From: Treponema sp. UBA6367
GTDB lineage: Bacteria; Spirochaetota; Spirochaetia; Treponematales; Treponemataceae
Length of the DNA: 64,000 bases
Assembly (NCBI GenBank): GCA_002437725.1
Contig: DJRF01000019.1
Span: 108,258-172,257, forward strand
Reading direction: 5' to 3'
The notes beneath the pieces were generated by a model. The model was not told where the DNA came from, made no database searches, and saw only the letters and a list, made by a program, of their open reading frames with translations. A program made the translations under genes and the position numbers. The first letter of the stretch is position 1, and each line of letters begins with the position of its first letter. Of the stretch, positions 9,514 to 18,145 are shown one piece after another.

Positions 9514-9550
9514 TTTAGAGGCGATTTCGACGTGTTCAAGCGCCTCTAAA
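9514..9550 (-). terminator. Probable hairpin terminator after nhaC
   Basis: A 10-bp perfect stem, TTTAGAGGCG / CGCCTCTAAA, with a 17-nt loop, 11 bases downstream of the nhaC stop. On the minus strand the T-run after the stem is poor, so it may act mainly as an mRNA 3' stabiliser. A weaker GGTGAT/ATCACC dyad follows at 9463-9496. Confidence 0.5.
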
Positions 9551-9560
9551 TCAAATCATT

Positions 9561-11105
9561 TTATTTGGATTGTCTTTTTTTCATATATGTAAGGAAGCCA
9601 AGCAATGCTGCTATGCCAAAAGCTAATGAAATCAGGCAACTAGGAATTGTGCCTAGTTTGTGCGTAAATCCAGCGATTATGTATGAAATAAATGAAACTG
9701 CGGCAACAGTAATTGCATAAGGAAGCTGGGTCTCTACGTGTTTTACGTGGTCGCACTGAGCTCCCGCGCTTGCCATGATGGTTGTGTCAGAAATTGGAGA
9801 GCAGTGGTCGCCACAAACAGCACCTGCCATGCAAGAAGAAATAGAAATTATTCGCAAAACATCTCCTACTGGGAAGATTGCAATGCAGATTGGAATTAAA
9901 ATGCCGAATGTTCCCCAAGAAGTTCCTGTGGCAAATGCAAGCCCGCAGGCGATTATAAAGATGATAGCTGGTAGAAAGTTCTTTAATCCCTGCGCGCTGC
10001 CGTTTACAATGCCTGCAACGTATTCTGCGGCTCCAAGGCTGTCTGTCATTGCCTTTAGTGTCCAAGCAAGGGTAAGGATTAAAATTGCTGGAACCATTGC
10101 CTTGAATCCGTCTGGAATACAAAGCATGCAAGCCTTAAAAGAAAGAACTCTTCTGATAAGATATGAAATCAAAGTGATTATAAGAGCGGCGAATGAACCT
10201 AGCACAAGACCGATTGAAGCGTCGCTGTTCGCAAAAGAGTCAATGAAGTTCAAATATGTCGGGTTTGCAACCATCTCGCCTTCTGCTTCGCCTGCTGTAA
10301 GTTTTGTAAAGAATCCGCCGGAATAAATCATTCCGATTGTGCAGAATATTATTAAAATTGCGATTGGGAATACAAGGTCAAAAACTGTTCCTTTTCCTTC
10401 GATATTTTTTTCTTCCTCGTCAATGTCGGCTTCGCTCATTATTTGAACTGCTTTTTCATATTTTGACATTTTTCCGTATTCAACGTGCATGAATACAAGA
10501 GCGAACATCATGACAATAGTAAAAAGAGCGTAGAAATTAAAAGGAATTGCTTGAATAAAAAGTGTAAGCCCGTTTTCGCCTTCTCCGGCAAATCCTGAAA
10601 CGGCAGCTGCCCAGGAACTTATAGGGGCAATGATGCAGACAGGAGCTGCTGTGGCATCGATTAAATATGCTAGCTTTTCCTTTGAAACGCCGTACTTGTC
10701 TGTTACAGGCTTCATTACAGAGCCTACTGTAAGGCAGTTGAAGTAGTCGTCTATAAAGATGAGTATTCCTAAGCAGATTGTGGCAACTTGAGCACCGGCT
10801 TTTGACTTTATATGCTTTTTAGCCCACCTTCCAAATGCGGCAGAACCGCCGGCTTTGTTCATAAGGCAGACCATGATGCCTAAAACAACAAGGAAGATAA
10901 GAATACCAACGTTCCAGCTGTCAGAAAGCTGGGCAACCATTCCGTCTTGAAAAACGTGTGTTATAAATCCTGTAAACGAAAGACCTGAATAAAATGCTCC
11001 TCCAATAAGGATTCCGATAAAAAGCGAAGAATAAACTTCTTTTGTAATTAATGCCAATGCAATGGCAACGATAGGTGGTACTAACGACCAAAATGTTCCG
11101 ACCAT
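9561..11105 (-). CDS. nhaC: NhaC-family Na+/H+ antiporter
   Basis: A 514-aa inner-membrane protein with about 11-12 hydrophobic helices, belonging to the NhaC family. Recognisable parts are the N-terminal WSLVPPIVAIALALITKEVY, the IFIDDYFNCLTVG segment, APISSWAAAVSGF, the TSWGTFGILIPI motif, and GDHCSPISDTTIMAS near the C terminus. It exchanges sodium for protons, or a related organic ion, since the family also includes malate-lactate antiporters. A 52-aa gene ends 11 nt upstream on the same strand, so the two form an operon. Confidence 0.88.
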   Translation of the reverse strand: MVGTFWSLVPPIVAIALALITKEVYSSLFIGILIGGAFYSGLSFTGFITHVFQDGMVAQLSDSWNVGILIFLVVLGIMVCLMNKAGGSAAFGRWAKKHIKSKAGAQVATICLGILIFIDDYFNCLTVGSVMKPVTDKYGVSKEKLAYLIDATAAPVCIIAPISSWAAAVSGFAGEGENGLTLFIQAIPFNFYALFTIVMMFALVFMHVEYGKMSKYEKAVQIMSEADIDEEEKNIEGKGTVFDLVFPIAILIIFCTIGMIYSGGFFTKLTAGEAEGEMVANPTYLNFIDSFANSDASIGLVLGSFAALIITLISYLIRRVLSFKACMLCIPDGFKAMVPAILILTLAWTLKAMTDSLGAAEYVAGIVNGSAQGLKNFLPAIIFIIACGLAFATGTSWGTFGILIPICIAIFPVGDVLRIISISSCMAGAVCGDHCSPISDTTIMASAGAQCDHVKHVETQLPYAITVAAVSFISYIIAGFTHKLGTIPSCLISLAFGIAALLGFLTYMKKRQSK

Positions 11106-11116
11106 GATTTGTTCCT

Positions 11117-11275
11117 TTATTTTAGTTTTGTAAAGTCTGTGTTTAATGGTTCTTTTATGCCGTCTCTTTCAAGTTTTTCCATAACTTGAATAACGTAGTC
11201 GAGTTCATCAAGCATTGTGGCGGCACAATATGTCTTGATTTGTTTTAATGCCTTTATGGCTTTTTCGTTTGTCAT
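11117..11275 (-). CDS. Unannotated 52-aa protein preceding nhaC
   Basis: A short open frame beginning MTNEKAIKALKQIKTYCAAT and ending in TDFTKLK, with a strong AGGAGA Shine-Dalgarno 6 nt before the ATG. It ends 11 nt before nhaC. The middle (residues 20-40) is predicted to be an amphipathic, acidic-basic helix, with no membrane segment or signal. It has its own promoter and leader palindrome upstream. I do not recognise a family. Position and ribosome-binding site argue that it is translated, possibly as a small regulator or partner of the antiporter. Confidence 0.7.
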   Translation of the reverse strand: MTNEKAIKALKQIKTYCAATMLDELDYVIQVMEKLERDGIKEPLNTDFTKLK

Positions 11276-11296
11276 AGATTTCTCCTATAAAATAAG

Positions 11297-11318
11297 AAAG
11301 TTTTGCAATGCAAACTTT
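11297..11318 (-). promoter_or_regulatory. Leader palindrome before the 52-aa gene and nhaC
   Basis: On the minus strand AAAGTTTGCA and TGCAAAACTTT form an imperfect dyad, one extra base aside, 22 nt before the start codon and just before the AGGAGA. It is nearly the same sequence as the palindrome of the divergent gene at 11478-11500. Confidence 0.55.
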
Positions 11319-11335
11319 TTGGCTTTTACCATAAA

Positions 11336-11364
11336 ATTGTACTCACATAAGAAACTTTTGTAAA
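11336..11364 (-). promoter_or_regulatory. Predicted promoter of the 52-aa gene and nhaC
   Basis: On the minus strand TTTACA (11359-11364), a 17-bp spacer and TACAAT (11336-11341). The leader palindrome starts about 18 nt downstream of the -10 box, inside the predicted 5' UTR. Confidence 0.45.
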
Positions 11365-11445
11365 TAAAATTATAAACTTTATAAAGGGTGAAGTTCTATT
11401 TTTTTGTATCACAAGTTACAAAAATGCCAACAGAAATGACAAAGT

Positions 11446-11474
11446 TTGAACTTTTTGTCTTTGTGTGTTATTAT
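11446..11474 (+). promoter_or_regulatory. Predicted promoter of the ECF S-component gene
   Basis: TTGAAC (11446-11451), 17 bp and TATTAT (11469-11474), the latter preceded by TGT as an extended -10. The predicted start near 11481 falls within the palindrome at 11478-11500. Confidence 0.55.
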
Positions 11475-11477
11475 GCG

Positions 11478-11500
11478 AGAAGTTTGCATTGCAAACTTCT
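11478..11500 (+). promoter_or_regulatory. Perfect 23-bp palindrome at the start of the ECF gene transcript
   Basis: AGAAGTTTGCA, one central base, then its exact inverse. It overlaps the predicted transcription start and ends 8 nt before a GGGAGG Shine-Dalgarno. A dyad in this position suits a repressor operator; in RNA it would fold next to the ribosome-binding site. Confidence 0.6.
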
Positions 11501-11516
11501 TTTATGGGAGGACAGT

Positions 11517-12167
11517 ATGGATAATTTGGACAAAAACAGAAAGAAAAACGTTATTAAGACTAGAACCATTGTTTTGACAAGCGCGCTTGTTGCTCTTGAA
11601 ATTCTTATGGGAATTCCAGGCTTGCATTTAGGTTACATCCAGCTTCCGTTTATGGCATCCGTTACCATAATGCATATTCCTGTAATTATTGCGGCAATTT
11701 TTATAGGACCGTTTGGAGGAATTTTAACGGGATTTGTTTTTGGTCTTTCAAGTTTAATAAATGCGGCGGCAAATCCAAGCGGCGTTCTTGATCCGCTTTT
11801 TGTAAATCCTCTGTGTTCAATTTTGCCAAGAATTCTTTTTGGACTTATAACGGCTTATATCTTTAAAGTAATGGATTTTATTCCATATTTGCCAAAATTT
11901 TTAAAAGGCGCATTAACAGCATTCTTTGGAACACTTATTCACACTTGTCTTGTAATTGGAAGCCTTTACCTTTTTGTAAACGAGCAGATTTCTGGCATAA
12001 TGAATGTTGGCTATTTTGCGGCTCTTGCAGCGATAATTCCTGGAGCAATGGTAGAAGTGCTTGTTGCGGTTGTTGTCTGCACTGCGGTTTTAATTCCTCA
12101 AACAATGAGTTACTATAGGGAATCGAAACTTCTATCTTCAGATGATAGCAATGATTCTGAAGAGTAG
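11517..12167 (+). CDS. ECF transporter S component
   Basis: A 216-aa membrane protein with about six helices and the features of ECF substrate-binding subunits: a basic N terminus leading into LTSALVALEILMGIP, then LGYIQLPFMASVTIMHIPVI, GPFGGILTGFVFGLSS, and a small-residue-rich last helix. It captures a vitamin or other micronutrient for a shared EcfA-EcfA-EcfT module, which is not in this window. The substrate is unknown. I use the ATG at 11517 because GGGAGG lies just upstream; the frame extended upstream is not translated-looking and would cross the palindrome. Confidence 0.82.
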   Translation: MDNLDKNRKKNVIKTRTIVLTSALVALEILMGIPGLHLGYIQLPFMASVTIMHIPVIIAAIFIGPFGGILTGFVFGLSSLINAAANPSGVLDPLFVNPLCSILPRILFGLITAYIFKVMDFIPYLPKFLKGALTAFFGTLIHTCLVIGSLYLFVNEQISGIMNVGYFAALAAIIPGAMVEVLVAVVVCTAVLIPQTMSYYRESKLLSSDDSNDSEE

Positions 12168-12195
12168 ATTTTAATTCAAAATTAAGGATATTCAA

Positions 12196-13638
12196 ATGAA
12201 CGTTGTTATAATCGGAGCAGGTTTTACAGGCGTACAGCTTGCAAGCCTTTTAGTTGATGAAAAAAATCAGGTTGTCTTGATTGATAACGAAGAGGAAGTG
12301 ACTCGCCACGTTGTTGACCGCTTGGATTGCACCGTTCTTACTAAAGACGGAAATAGCCTTGAAAATCTTGAAGAAGCCGGAATTGCAAAGGCGGACGCCC
12401 TTGTTTGCCTTACAAGCAGCGATGAAGTGAACATGATAACTTGTTCGCTAGTTGATGCGGTTTATCCCGACATTTTAAAAATTGCCCGGGTAAGGAATTA
12501 TGCTTATTATGTGAATTCTGCGGTTGCGCAAAAGACTCATGCAAATGCTTTTAGCGGAAATCACCGCCCGCTTTATGGAATTGACTACATGATTCATCCT
12601 GATGTGGAAGCTGCCGATGCAATTGTAAAAGCTGTTGAAAATGGGGCTATAAGCACGGTTCTTTCCTTTGATGGCTCAGAAAAACTTATAAGCAGAATTA
12701 AGATAGAAAAAGAAAGTGTTCTTGCAGGGCATAAGTTAATGGATCTTCCTAGTCTTACAAATCTTTCGATGTTTGTGGCCTATGTTGAAAAAAACGGAAA
12801 AACTTCGCTTCCTAGCGGACAAACGTTAATGGAAGTTGACTGTGTTCTTGGTGTTCTTTGCGAAAAAAGCGATGTTACCGAAGTTCTAAAGCTTTGCGGT
12901 TCAGAGCAACGCGAATTAAAAAAAATTGCCGTGATTGGCGCTGGAAGAATAGGCACGCTTGTCGCCTCAAAGTTGAGCGAGCAAAAAAAAGTTTCAATTT
13001 TCCAGAGATTAAAAAATCGTTCATTAAAGAATTCTACAAAGATTGCAATTATCGATACAGATTCCGAAAAAACAAAAATTGCTTCTGAAAAATTTCCTGA
13101 AGCAAAAGTTTTGTGCGGCGATGCGATGGACGAATCCTTTTTAAGGGAAGAAGGAATTCCTAGTTACGATTTAGCGATTTGCGCAACTCATAACCACGAA
13201 TTGAACATGGTTTTAGCAGCTTATTTGGAATCTTTAGGAGTGGGGCAATCTGTCAGCCTTGTAAACAACAGCGCCTTTTCGTCAATAGCTCAAAAACTTG
13301 GAGTCGATGTTTCTATTGCTTTGCGAGATGTTGTTGTTGATTCAATTATGAGTCACATGCGTGGCAAGTCTGTAAAAGAAATTCATACTGTTACAAACGG
13401 TGATTTAGAAATAATTGAATGTGAGCTTGCAAGTTCTTCAAAAGTTATTGGCAAAAAGATGAAAGAAGTTGCTGCGCCTGGAAAATTTTTAGTTCTGCTT
13501 GATAGGCACGCAGGTAAAACCGATTACGAATTTGTAGGCGGAGAAACAGTTTTAAATGTGGGCGATCATCTTGTTTTAATTTCAAATTCTGATTTTACTA
13601 TACAAAACTTGGAATTCTTTGGTAATACGAGTGAATAA
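12196..13638 (+). CDS. trkA: Trk potassium uptake regulatory protein TrkA
   Basis: A 480-aa cytoplasmic protein made of two RCK units. The first Rossmann fold starts at residue 1 (VVIIGAGFTGVQLASLL, acidic residue after the second strand), followed by an RCK_C domain. The second fold starts near residue 240 (IAVIGAGRIGTLVASKL), followed by a second RCK_C. TrkA binds NAD(H) and ATP and gates the TrkH channel. The trkH start follows the stop by one base, a standard trkA-trkH operon. The Shine-Dalgarno is AAGGA. Confidence 0.93.
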   Translation: MNVVIIGAGFTGVQLASLLVDEKNQVVLIDNEEEVTRHVVDRLDCTVLTKDGNSLENLEEAGIAKADALVCLTSSDEVNMITCSLVDAVYPDILKIARVRNYAYYVNSAVAQKTHANAFSGNHRPLYGIDYMIHPDVEAADAIVKAVENGAISTVLSFDGSEKLISRIKIEKESVLAGHKLMDLPSLTNLSMFVAYVEKNGKTSLPSGQTLMEVDCVLGVLCEKSDVTEVLKLCGSEQRELKKIAVIGAGRIGTLVASKLSEQKKVSIFQRLKNRSLKNSTKIAIIDTDSEKTKIASEKFPEAKVLCGDAMDESFLREEGIPSYDLAICATHNHELNMVLAAYLESLGVGQSVSLVNNSAFSSIAQKLGVDVSIALRDVVVDSIMSHMRGKSVKEIHTVTNGDLEIIECELASSSKVIGKKMKEVAAPGKFLVLLDRHAGKTDYEFVGGETVLNVGDHLVLISNSDFTIQNLEFFGNTSE

Positions 13639-13639
13639 A

Positions 13640-15085
13640 ATGGCAGTAGTAACAGTTTTTAGAATAGTTTCGGCCTTGGTCGCTATTATCGGCACAACTT
13701 TTTTAATACCAATTCTGGTTGCCCTCTTCTGTGGCGAAAGTGCAGTTTTGCTTGCGTTTATTATTCCTATGATTGCTAGCTGGGCGTTTTTTTTGGCGGT
13801 AAATCTGCCTTTTTGGAAGAAGAAAATTGCGCTTGATATGCGAATGACTTTTATTTCTGTGGCATTAGCTTGGATAGGGGCCGGCTTTTTTGGCGCGCTG
13901 CCGCTTTGGATTAGCGGAGCGATTCCTTCTTTTACAGATGCAGTTTTTGAAAGTGTCAGCGGCTTTTCAACAACGGGCGGAACTATTCTTTCTGAAATAG
14001 AAAGTTTGCCAAGAAGCATAAATCTGTGGCGATGCATGACGCATTGGCTTGGCGGAATGGGAATTGTAGCTTTAACTGTTGCTCTTTTGCCTCTTTTGGG
14101 TGTAGGAGGATTTCAGTTAATAAAAGCAGAAACTACAGGTCCTGAAAAAGGAAAAGTTACTCCAAAAATTGCGACCACTGCGAAATTTCTTTGGATAATC
14201 TACATGGCTCTTACGGTTTTGAACGTAATTTTTCTTATGATTTTTGGAATGGATTTTGTAGACGCGATTTCGCATGCCTTTGCGACTCTAGGAACCGGCG
14301 GATTTTCTTCAAGAAACGCTAGCATCGGGGCGTACAATTCTTTGCCGATAGAAATTACTACAACTGTCTTCATGCTTTTGGCAGGCGTAAACTTCAGCAT
14401 GTATTATTATCTAATAAGCGGAAAAATCCGAGATGTTTACGAAAATTCAGAATTAAAAGCTTATATTTTGATATGCTTTTTTTCAGTCTTATTTATAACA
14501 CTTTCTAATATAGGCTTTTATGGAACTTTTGGAAGGTCCTTGCGTTTTTCAAGCTTTCAGGTGGCTTCAATAATTACAACTACAGGTTTTGCAACCGCAG
14601 ATTACACGTTTTGGAATAGCGCTTCACAGTTTTTAATTTTTATTCTTTTTTTTATAGGCGGATGCTCCGGTTCCACTGCCGGCGGAATTAAAGTTATTCG
14701 TTGGGTTGTTTTGGGCAAGCAGTTCAACAACGAAACTAAAAGAATGCTGCATCCTCACGGGGTTTTTAGTATCCGTCTTAATGGAAATCCTGGCAGAAAA
14801 GATATAGTTTTTAGCGTGGCGGCTTTTATAATGGCTTACATAATGCTTGTAATGGTTACGACTTTGGTTGCCTGTCTTGGAAAAGTTGATTTGTTTTCAT
14901 CTTTTACAGGAGCTTTAAGCATGGTGGGCAATGTTGGACCTGCGTTTGGGAAACTTGGACCTTCCTGCAATTACGGATTTTTGCCAGGATTTGTAAAATG
15001 GTTCTACAGTTTTGCAATGCTCGCAGGCCGCCTTGAACTTTATACAATGATAATTTACTTTGTGCCTACTTTCTGGAAAAAGTAG
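13640..15085 (+). CDS. trkH: Trk potassium transporter membrane subunit TrkH
   Basis: A 481-aa membrane protein with four selectivity-filter repeats: SGFSTTGGTI, LGTGGFSSRN, TTTGFATADY and GNVGPAFGKLGP, one per M1-P-M2 unit. It forms the K+ pathway controlled by TrkA. I use the ATG at 13640; GTG at 13631 or a TTG at 13619 would add 3 or 7 residues. Translation is probably coupled to trkA. Confidence 0.93.
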   Translation: MAVVTVFRIVSALVAIIGTTFLIPILVALFCGESAVLLAFIIPMIASWAFFLAVNLPFWKKKIALDMRMTFISVALAWIGAGFFGALPLWISGAIPSFTDAVFESVSGFSTTGGTILSEIESLPRSINLWRCMTHWLGGMGIVALTVALLPLLGVGGFQLIKAETTGPEKGKVTPKIATTAKFLWIIYMALTVLNVIFLMIFGMDFVDAISHAFATLGTGGFSSRNASIGAYNSLPIEITTTVFMLLAGVNFSMYYYLISGKIRDVYENSELKAYILICFFSVLFITLSNIGFYGTFGRSLRFSSFQVASIITTTGFATADYTFWNSASQFLIFILFFIGGCSGSTAGGIKVIRWVVLGKQFNNETKRMLHPHGVFSIRLNGNPGRKDIVFSVAAFIMAYIMLVMVTTLVACLGKVDLFSSFTGALSMVGNVGPAFGKLGPSCNYGFLPGFVKWFYSFAMLAGRLELYTMIIYFVPTFWKK

Positions 15086-15099
15086 GCTTGCAAAAAGTT

Positions 15100-15543
15100 T
15101 TATTTGTTTGTTACAAGTCCTGCAATGGAAACAATCCAGCCAACAATAATCATATATGCGCCAATATAAAGCGACTTAAATACTTGTTGACCTACATTTT
15201 TTCCTAAGCCAAGACCTTTTATTACGCTTGCGCCATCAGAGTTCAACATATTTACTAAAACAAGAACAAAGCCCAAAATTGAAACGATGAGAGCGACAAT
15301 TTTTAAAATTGAAGCATTCGGTATTTTTATAAGCGAAAAAACAATGCCGGCTGCTCCACCAATAAAAATTAGAAGAGTATAAATCTTCATGGCAGTGTTT
15401 CCGTCCCCTACAAGGTCAAATCCGGAAATTGTTCTCGCACCTAAAAAGTTGAACTTAAAAATCGGAAGCAAGAAACCGATTGCTACAAGAGCCATTCCAA
15501 TCAAATAAATAATATTGATTGAAGCCTTTTTTGATTTACCCAT
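15100..15543 (-). CDS. Small four-helix membrane protein, unknown function
   Basis: A 147-aa protein with four hydrophobic helices and a basic N terminus (MGKSKKAS). Between helices 1 and 2 there is a short exposed stretch (FNFLGARTISGFDLVGDG). I do not recognise the family. A strong AGGAGG precedes the ATG. It lies 11 nt downstream of the flavoprotein gene on the same strand, so the two are probably one operon, and converges on trkH with a 14-nt gap. Confidence 0.7.
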   Translation of the reverse strand: MGKSKKASINIIYLIGMALVAIGFLLPIFKFNFLGARTISGFDLVGDGNTAMKIYTLLIFIGGAAGIVFSLIKIPNASILKIVALIVSILGFVLVLVNMLNSDGASVIKGLGLGKNVGQQVFKSLYIGAYMIIVGWIVSIAGLVTNK

Positions 15544-15554
15544 AATAAATCCTC

Positions 15555-17036
15555 CTAGTTAAATCTTATATTATTATCGCGGCACAGATATTGTGCAGCT
15601 CTTCTTCCTGCGTCAACTGCAATAGGAAGTCCGCCTGGCATTGCAGAGCGTTGGCTGGCAAAGTAAAGTCCCTTGACAGTTTTAGATTTTGAAGGATAGT
15701 TTGAAAACTTGCCTCCGGCTTGCCAAACAGACATCCAGCTTCCTTTGAATGTGTGGCAGTAACGTTCGTAGGTTAAAGGCGTTGCAACGTCGGTTACTTC
15801 TATATTTCCTTTTATTTGTGGAATAAAGTTTTCTAACTCCGCAATAAATTTTTCTAGCAGTTCTTGCTTCTTTTGCTTGTAAGTGCCATCTTCTTTTGCG
15901 GTCTTCCAAAAATCGTAGCTGTTTCCAATTAACAGGCTTGTAATAGTGGTGCAGCCTTCGGGCGAATGGTTTTTATACTCTGAATAGTTGTTTATTCGCA
16001 ATTCGCTGAACGAAAGCCCTGCAAATTCAAACGGTGTTTTTAGAGGATAAACAATTCCCTTCGGCAAATCAGAAAGGTTTCCTTTTATGCCCAGACAGAT
16101 GAACATATTCTGTTCGCCAATTGTGTTCTTCTTTAAGTGATTTATCCATCTTTCCTTTAGTGGAACGCGGAATAAAGTTTCTACAGCTTGCCGGGTATCC
16201 TGTGTTACAATCACTGAGTCTGCAGGAATAAAGGTGTGCCCGCAGGTTATTCCTTTTACGCGGTTGTTTTCAATTTCAACTTTATCAATCTTAGTGCGAT
16301 AGATAATTTTACCGCCGAGCTCTTCAAAATAGTCCGCCATGTTTTGAGCCATTCGCACAGAACCGCCTTCAGGAAATCCGCAGTCGCCAGTTGAAAAAGA
16401 GGCAAGAGTGTAAATCAACGAAATTGCATTGTACCGTTCGCCGATTATGGAATTTAAAAGAGCTTTTATATCAGTATTTCTAAACTTGGAAATATATTTT
16501 TTTAGGCTCATTCCTGCTAAAGCAGTAAAGCGAAAGATTGCTGGAACCATTTTTAAAAGTTCTTTTAGATTTTGTTTTACTGGATTAGTTGTTTTTAGTC
16601 CCGCAATATCCGACACGACCATGTGGACTGGTTGAAAAATGCGGATGTCTTTGCAAAGTTTTTTTATGGCTGTTTTATCTTCGGGAGCATGCTCAATAAA
16701 GTGTTTTTCAAGTTGATTTACATCCCTGTAAAGGTGAAGCCTTCTGCCCCCGTTTATAACGGTATAAAAAGGGTCTTTTACAATTATTGGATTGTTTTCT
16801 TGCAAGGCTCTTAATTCTTTCCAGACTTTATTTAAAGGCATTTTGGAAGATGAACCTGTAAGCCAGTGCATTCCTCCTTCAAAAAGGTAGCCTTTTCTGC
16901 TCCAGCTTGTGGAAAGACCCCCTGGAATAATATGGCTTTCATAAATCGTTACATCGAATCCTGCTTTCCTTGCATAAATTCCTGCGGAAAGTCCCGCTAT
17001 TCCCGCTCCGATAATGATAATATTCTTGTTAGACAT
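15555..17036 (-). CDS. CrtI-like FAD-dependent oxidoreductase
   Basis: A 493-aa flavoprotein of the phytoene desaturase / carotenoid isomerase / all-trans-retinol saturase group. The N terminus has the dinucleotide fold IIIIGAGIAGLSAGIYARK with the acidic residue of TIYES ending the second strand, then GGLSTSW and the conserved FEGGMHWLTG. The C terminus has the FAD-binding ASQRSAMPGGLPIAVDAGR. No other carotenoid genes are present, so the substrate (a polyprenoid or lipid) is unknown. A promoter with TTGACA sits 7 nt before the ATG and no Shine-Dalgarno is visible. Confidence 0.82.
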   Translation of the reverse strand: MSNKNIIIIGAGIAGLSAGIYARKAGFDVTIYESHIIPGGLSTSWSRKGYLFEGGMHWLTGSSSKMPLNKVWKELRALQENNPIIVKDPFYTVINGGRRLHLYRDVNQLEKHFIEHAPEDKTAIKKLCKDIRIFQPVHMVVSDIAGLKTTNPVKQNLKELLKMVPAIFRFTALAGMSLKKYISKFRNTDIKALLNSIIGERYNAISLIYTLASFSTGDCGFPEGGSVRMAQNMADYFEELGGKIIYRTKIDKVEIENNRVKGITCGHTFIPADSVIVTQDTRQAVETLFRVPLKERWINHLKKNTIGEQNMFICLGIKGNLSDLPKGIVYPLKTPFEFAGLSFSELRINNYSEYKNHSPEGCTTITSLLIGNSYDFWKTAKEDGTYKQKKQELLEKFIAELENFIPQIKGNIEVTDVATPLTYERYCHTFKGSWMSVWQAGGKFSNYPSKSKTVKGLYFASQRSAMPGGLPIAVDAGRRAAQYLCRDNNIRFN

Positions 17037-17043
17037 AAAATTA

Positions 17044-17071
17044 TTTTACTATGTTTTTTTCTGTTGTCAAT
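17044..17071 (-). promoter_or_regulatory. Predicted leaderless promoter of the flavoprotein gene
   Basis: On the minus strand a consensus TTGACA (17066-17071), 16 bp and TAAAAT (17044-17049), ending 7 nt before the ATG at 17036. Confidence 0.6.
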
Positions 17072-17146
17072 TAATTCAATTGAAAGTTGAGTTTCGCTTT
17101 GCTTGCCTTTTATGCCTTTTTGGAAATACAATGAGCTGGTGCAATT

Positions 17147-18088
17147 ATGAAAAGAATTTTGTGTGTATGTTTTAGCCCTGCTGTTCAAAAAACAGTTTTT
17201 TTTAATAAACTAGATTTAGGGGAAGTAAACCGCTGCGAAAAATATCTGCTGGCAGCCGGCGGAAAAGCTGTAAATTCTGCAAGAGTCCTTGAGCAATTGC
17301 AAAAAGGTTGCCCGTCTTTGATTTGTCCCGCTGGAATAAAAAATGCGGCTCTTTTTTCTTCTCTTTTAAGCAATGATAAAATAGATTTTTCGCTAGTTCA
17401 GATTCCAGGATATACGCGGGAATGTTTAACTGTTGTTAGCAAAGACTGCAAGCAGACAACAGAACTTATACTTCAAGAACCAAAATTAACTGAAGACTTT
17501 GCTGTTTATCAAAAAGAATTTTTGTCTTTAGTGCGAAAAAAAGTCTGCGATTGTGAAGCGGTTTTAATTTCTGGCAGCGTTCCTGAATGTTGGTCAGAAG
17601 AAATGCCTTGCCTTGTAGCGAAAATTGCAAAATCGGCAAAAAAGATTTTGCTTGTGGACGCGTGCAATTCTGTTTTAAAAAACATTCTTTTAAACTGCGA
17701 GGTTGATTTTGTAAAAATAAATGAAAAAGAATTTTTAGATACTTTTGAACCTGGTAAAAAAACTTTCCCTAGTACCGATTTTATAGAGCAAGAAAAACTT
17801 TTGCTTTTAAAAGAATACATTTTGCATGCTTGCAAAGAGTTTAAAACAAACATAATTGTTACAAGGGGGAAAAATTCTACCATAGCAGTAAATGACGAAA
17901 AGTGTTTTGAAATTTTTCCAGAAAAAATAGAAAATATTGTGAATACCACCGCTTGCGGAGATTCTTTTAATGCCGGTTTTTTATATGAATATGTCAACGG
18001 CTCTTCTTTTGAAAAAGCCTTGCAAAAAGGAGCTTGGTGCGCGGCGCAAAATGCACGGACACAGCAGCCAGGCTCGATAAAGATTTAA
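17147..18088 (+). CDS. PfkB-family sugar kinase, 1-phosphofructokinase type
   Basis: A 313-aa ribokinase-fold kinase. The start AVQKTVFFNKLDLGEVNR and GGKAVNSARVL are typical of the 1-phosphofructokinase / tagatose-6-phosphate kinase branch (LacC/FruK). The C-terminal PfkB signature NTTACGDSFNAGFLYEY carries the catalytic aspartate. It phosphorylates a sugar phosphate or nucleoside-like sugar in the cytoplasm. No PTS or aldolase gene is next to it, so the substrate is open. Confidence 0.85.
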   Translation: MKRILCVCFSPAVQKTVFFNKLDLGEVNRCEKYLLAAGGKAVNSARVLEQLQKGCPSLICPAGIKNAALFSSLLSNDKIDFSLVQIPGYTRECLTVVSKDCKQTTELILQEPKLTEDFAVYQKEFLSLVRKKVCDCEAVLISGSVPECWSEEMPCLVAKIAKSAKKILLVDACNSVLKNILLNCEVDFVKINEKEFLDTFEPGKKTFPSTDFIEQEKLLLLKEYILHACKEFKTNIIVTRGKNSTIAVNDEKCFEIFPEKIENIVNTTACGDSFNAGFLYEYVNGSSFEKALQKGAWCAAQNARTQQPGSIKI

Positions 18089-18110
18089 AAAAATAAGAAA
18101 AAACTAAAGA

Positions 18111-18139
18111 TTGTATTAAATTTTTTCTTAATCTATAAT
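18111..18139 (+). promoter_or_regulatory. Predicted leaderless promoter of metH
   Basis: TTGTAT (18111-18116), 17 bp and a consensus TATAAT (18134-18139), 6 nt before the ATG at 18146. There is no Shine-Dalgarno and no room for a riboswitch. Confidence 0.65.
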
Positions 18140-18145
18140 GCACTT

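Noticed and set aside
9775..10326. A 183-codon plus-strand frame inside nhaC
   Set aside because: Antisense to a well supported membrane transporter gene; no Shine-Dalgarno and no recognisable product.
11376..11516. Possible riboswitch upstream of the ECF S-component gene
   Set aside because: The predicted transcript leader is under 40 nt and holds only a simple palindrome, not an aptamer fold.
18089..18145. Possible SAM or cobalamin riboswitch before metH
   Set aside because: Only 57 bases separate the genes, filled by a promoter ending 6 nt before the ATG; no room for an aptamer.
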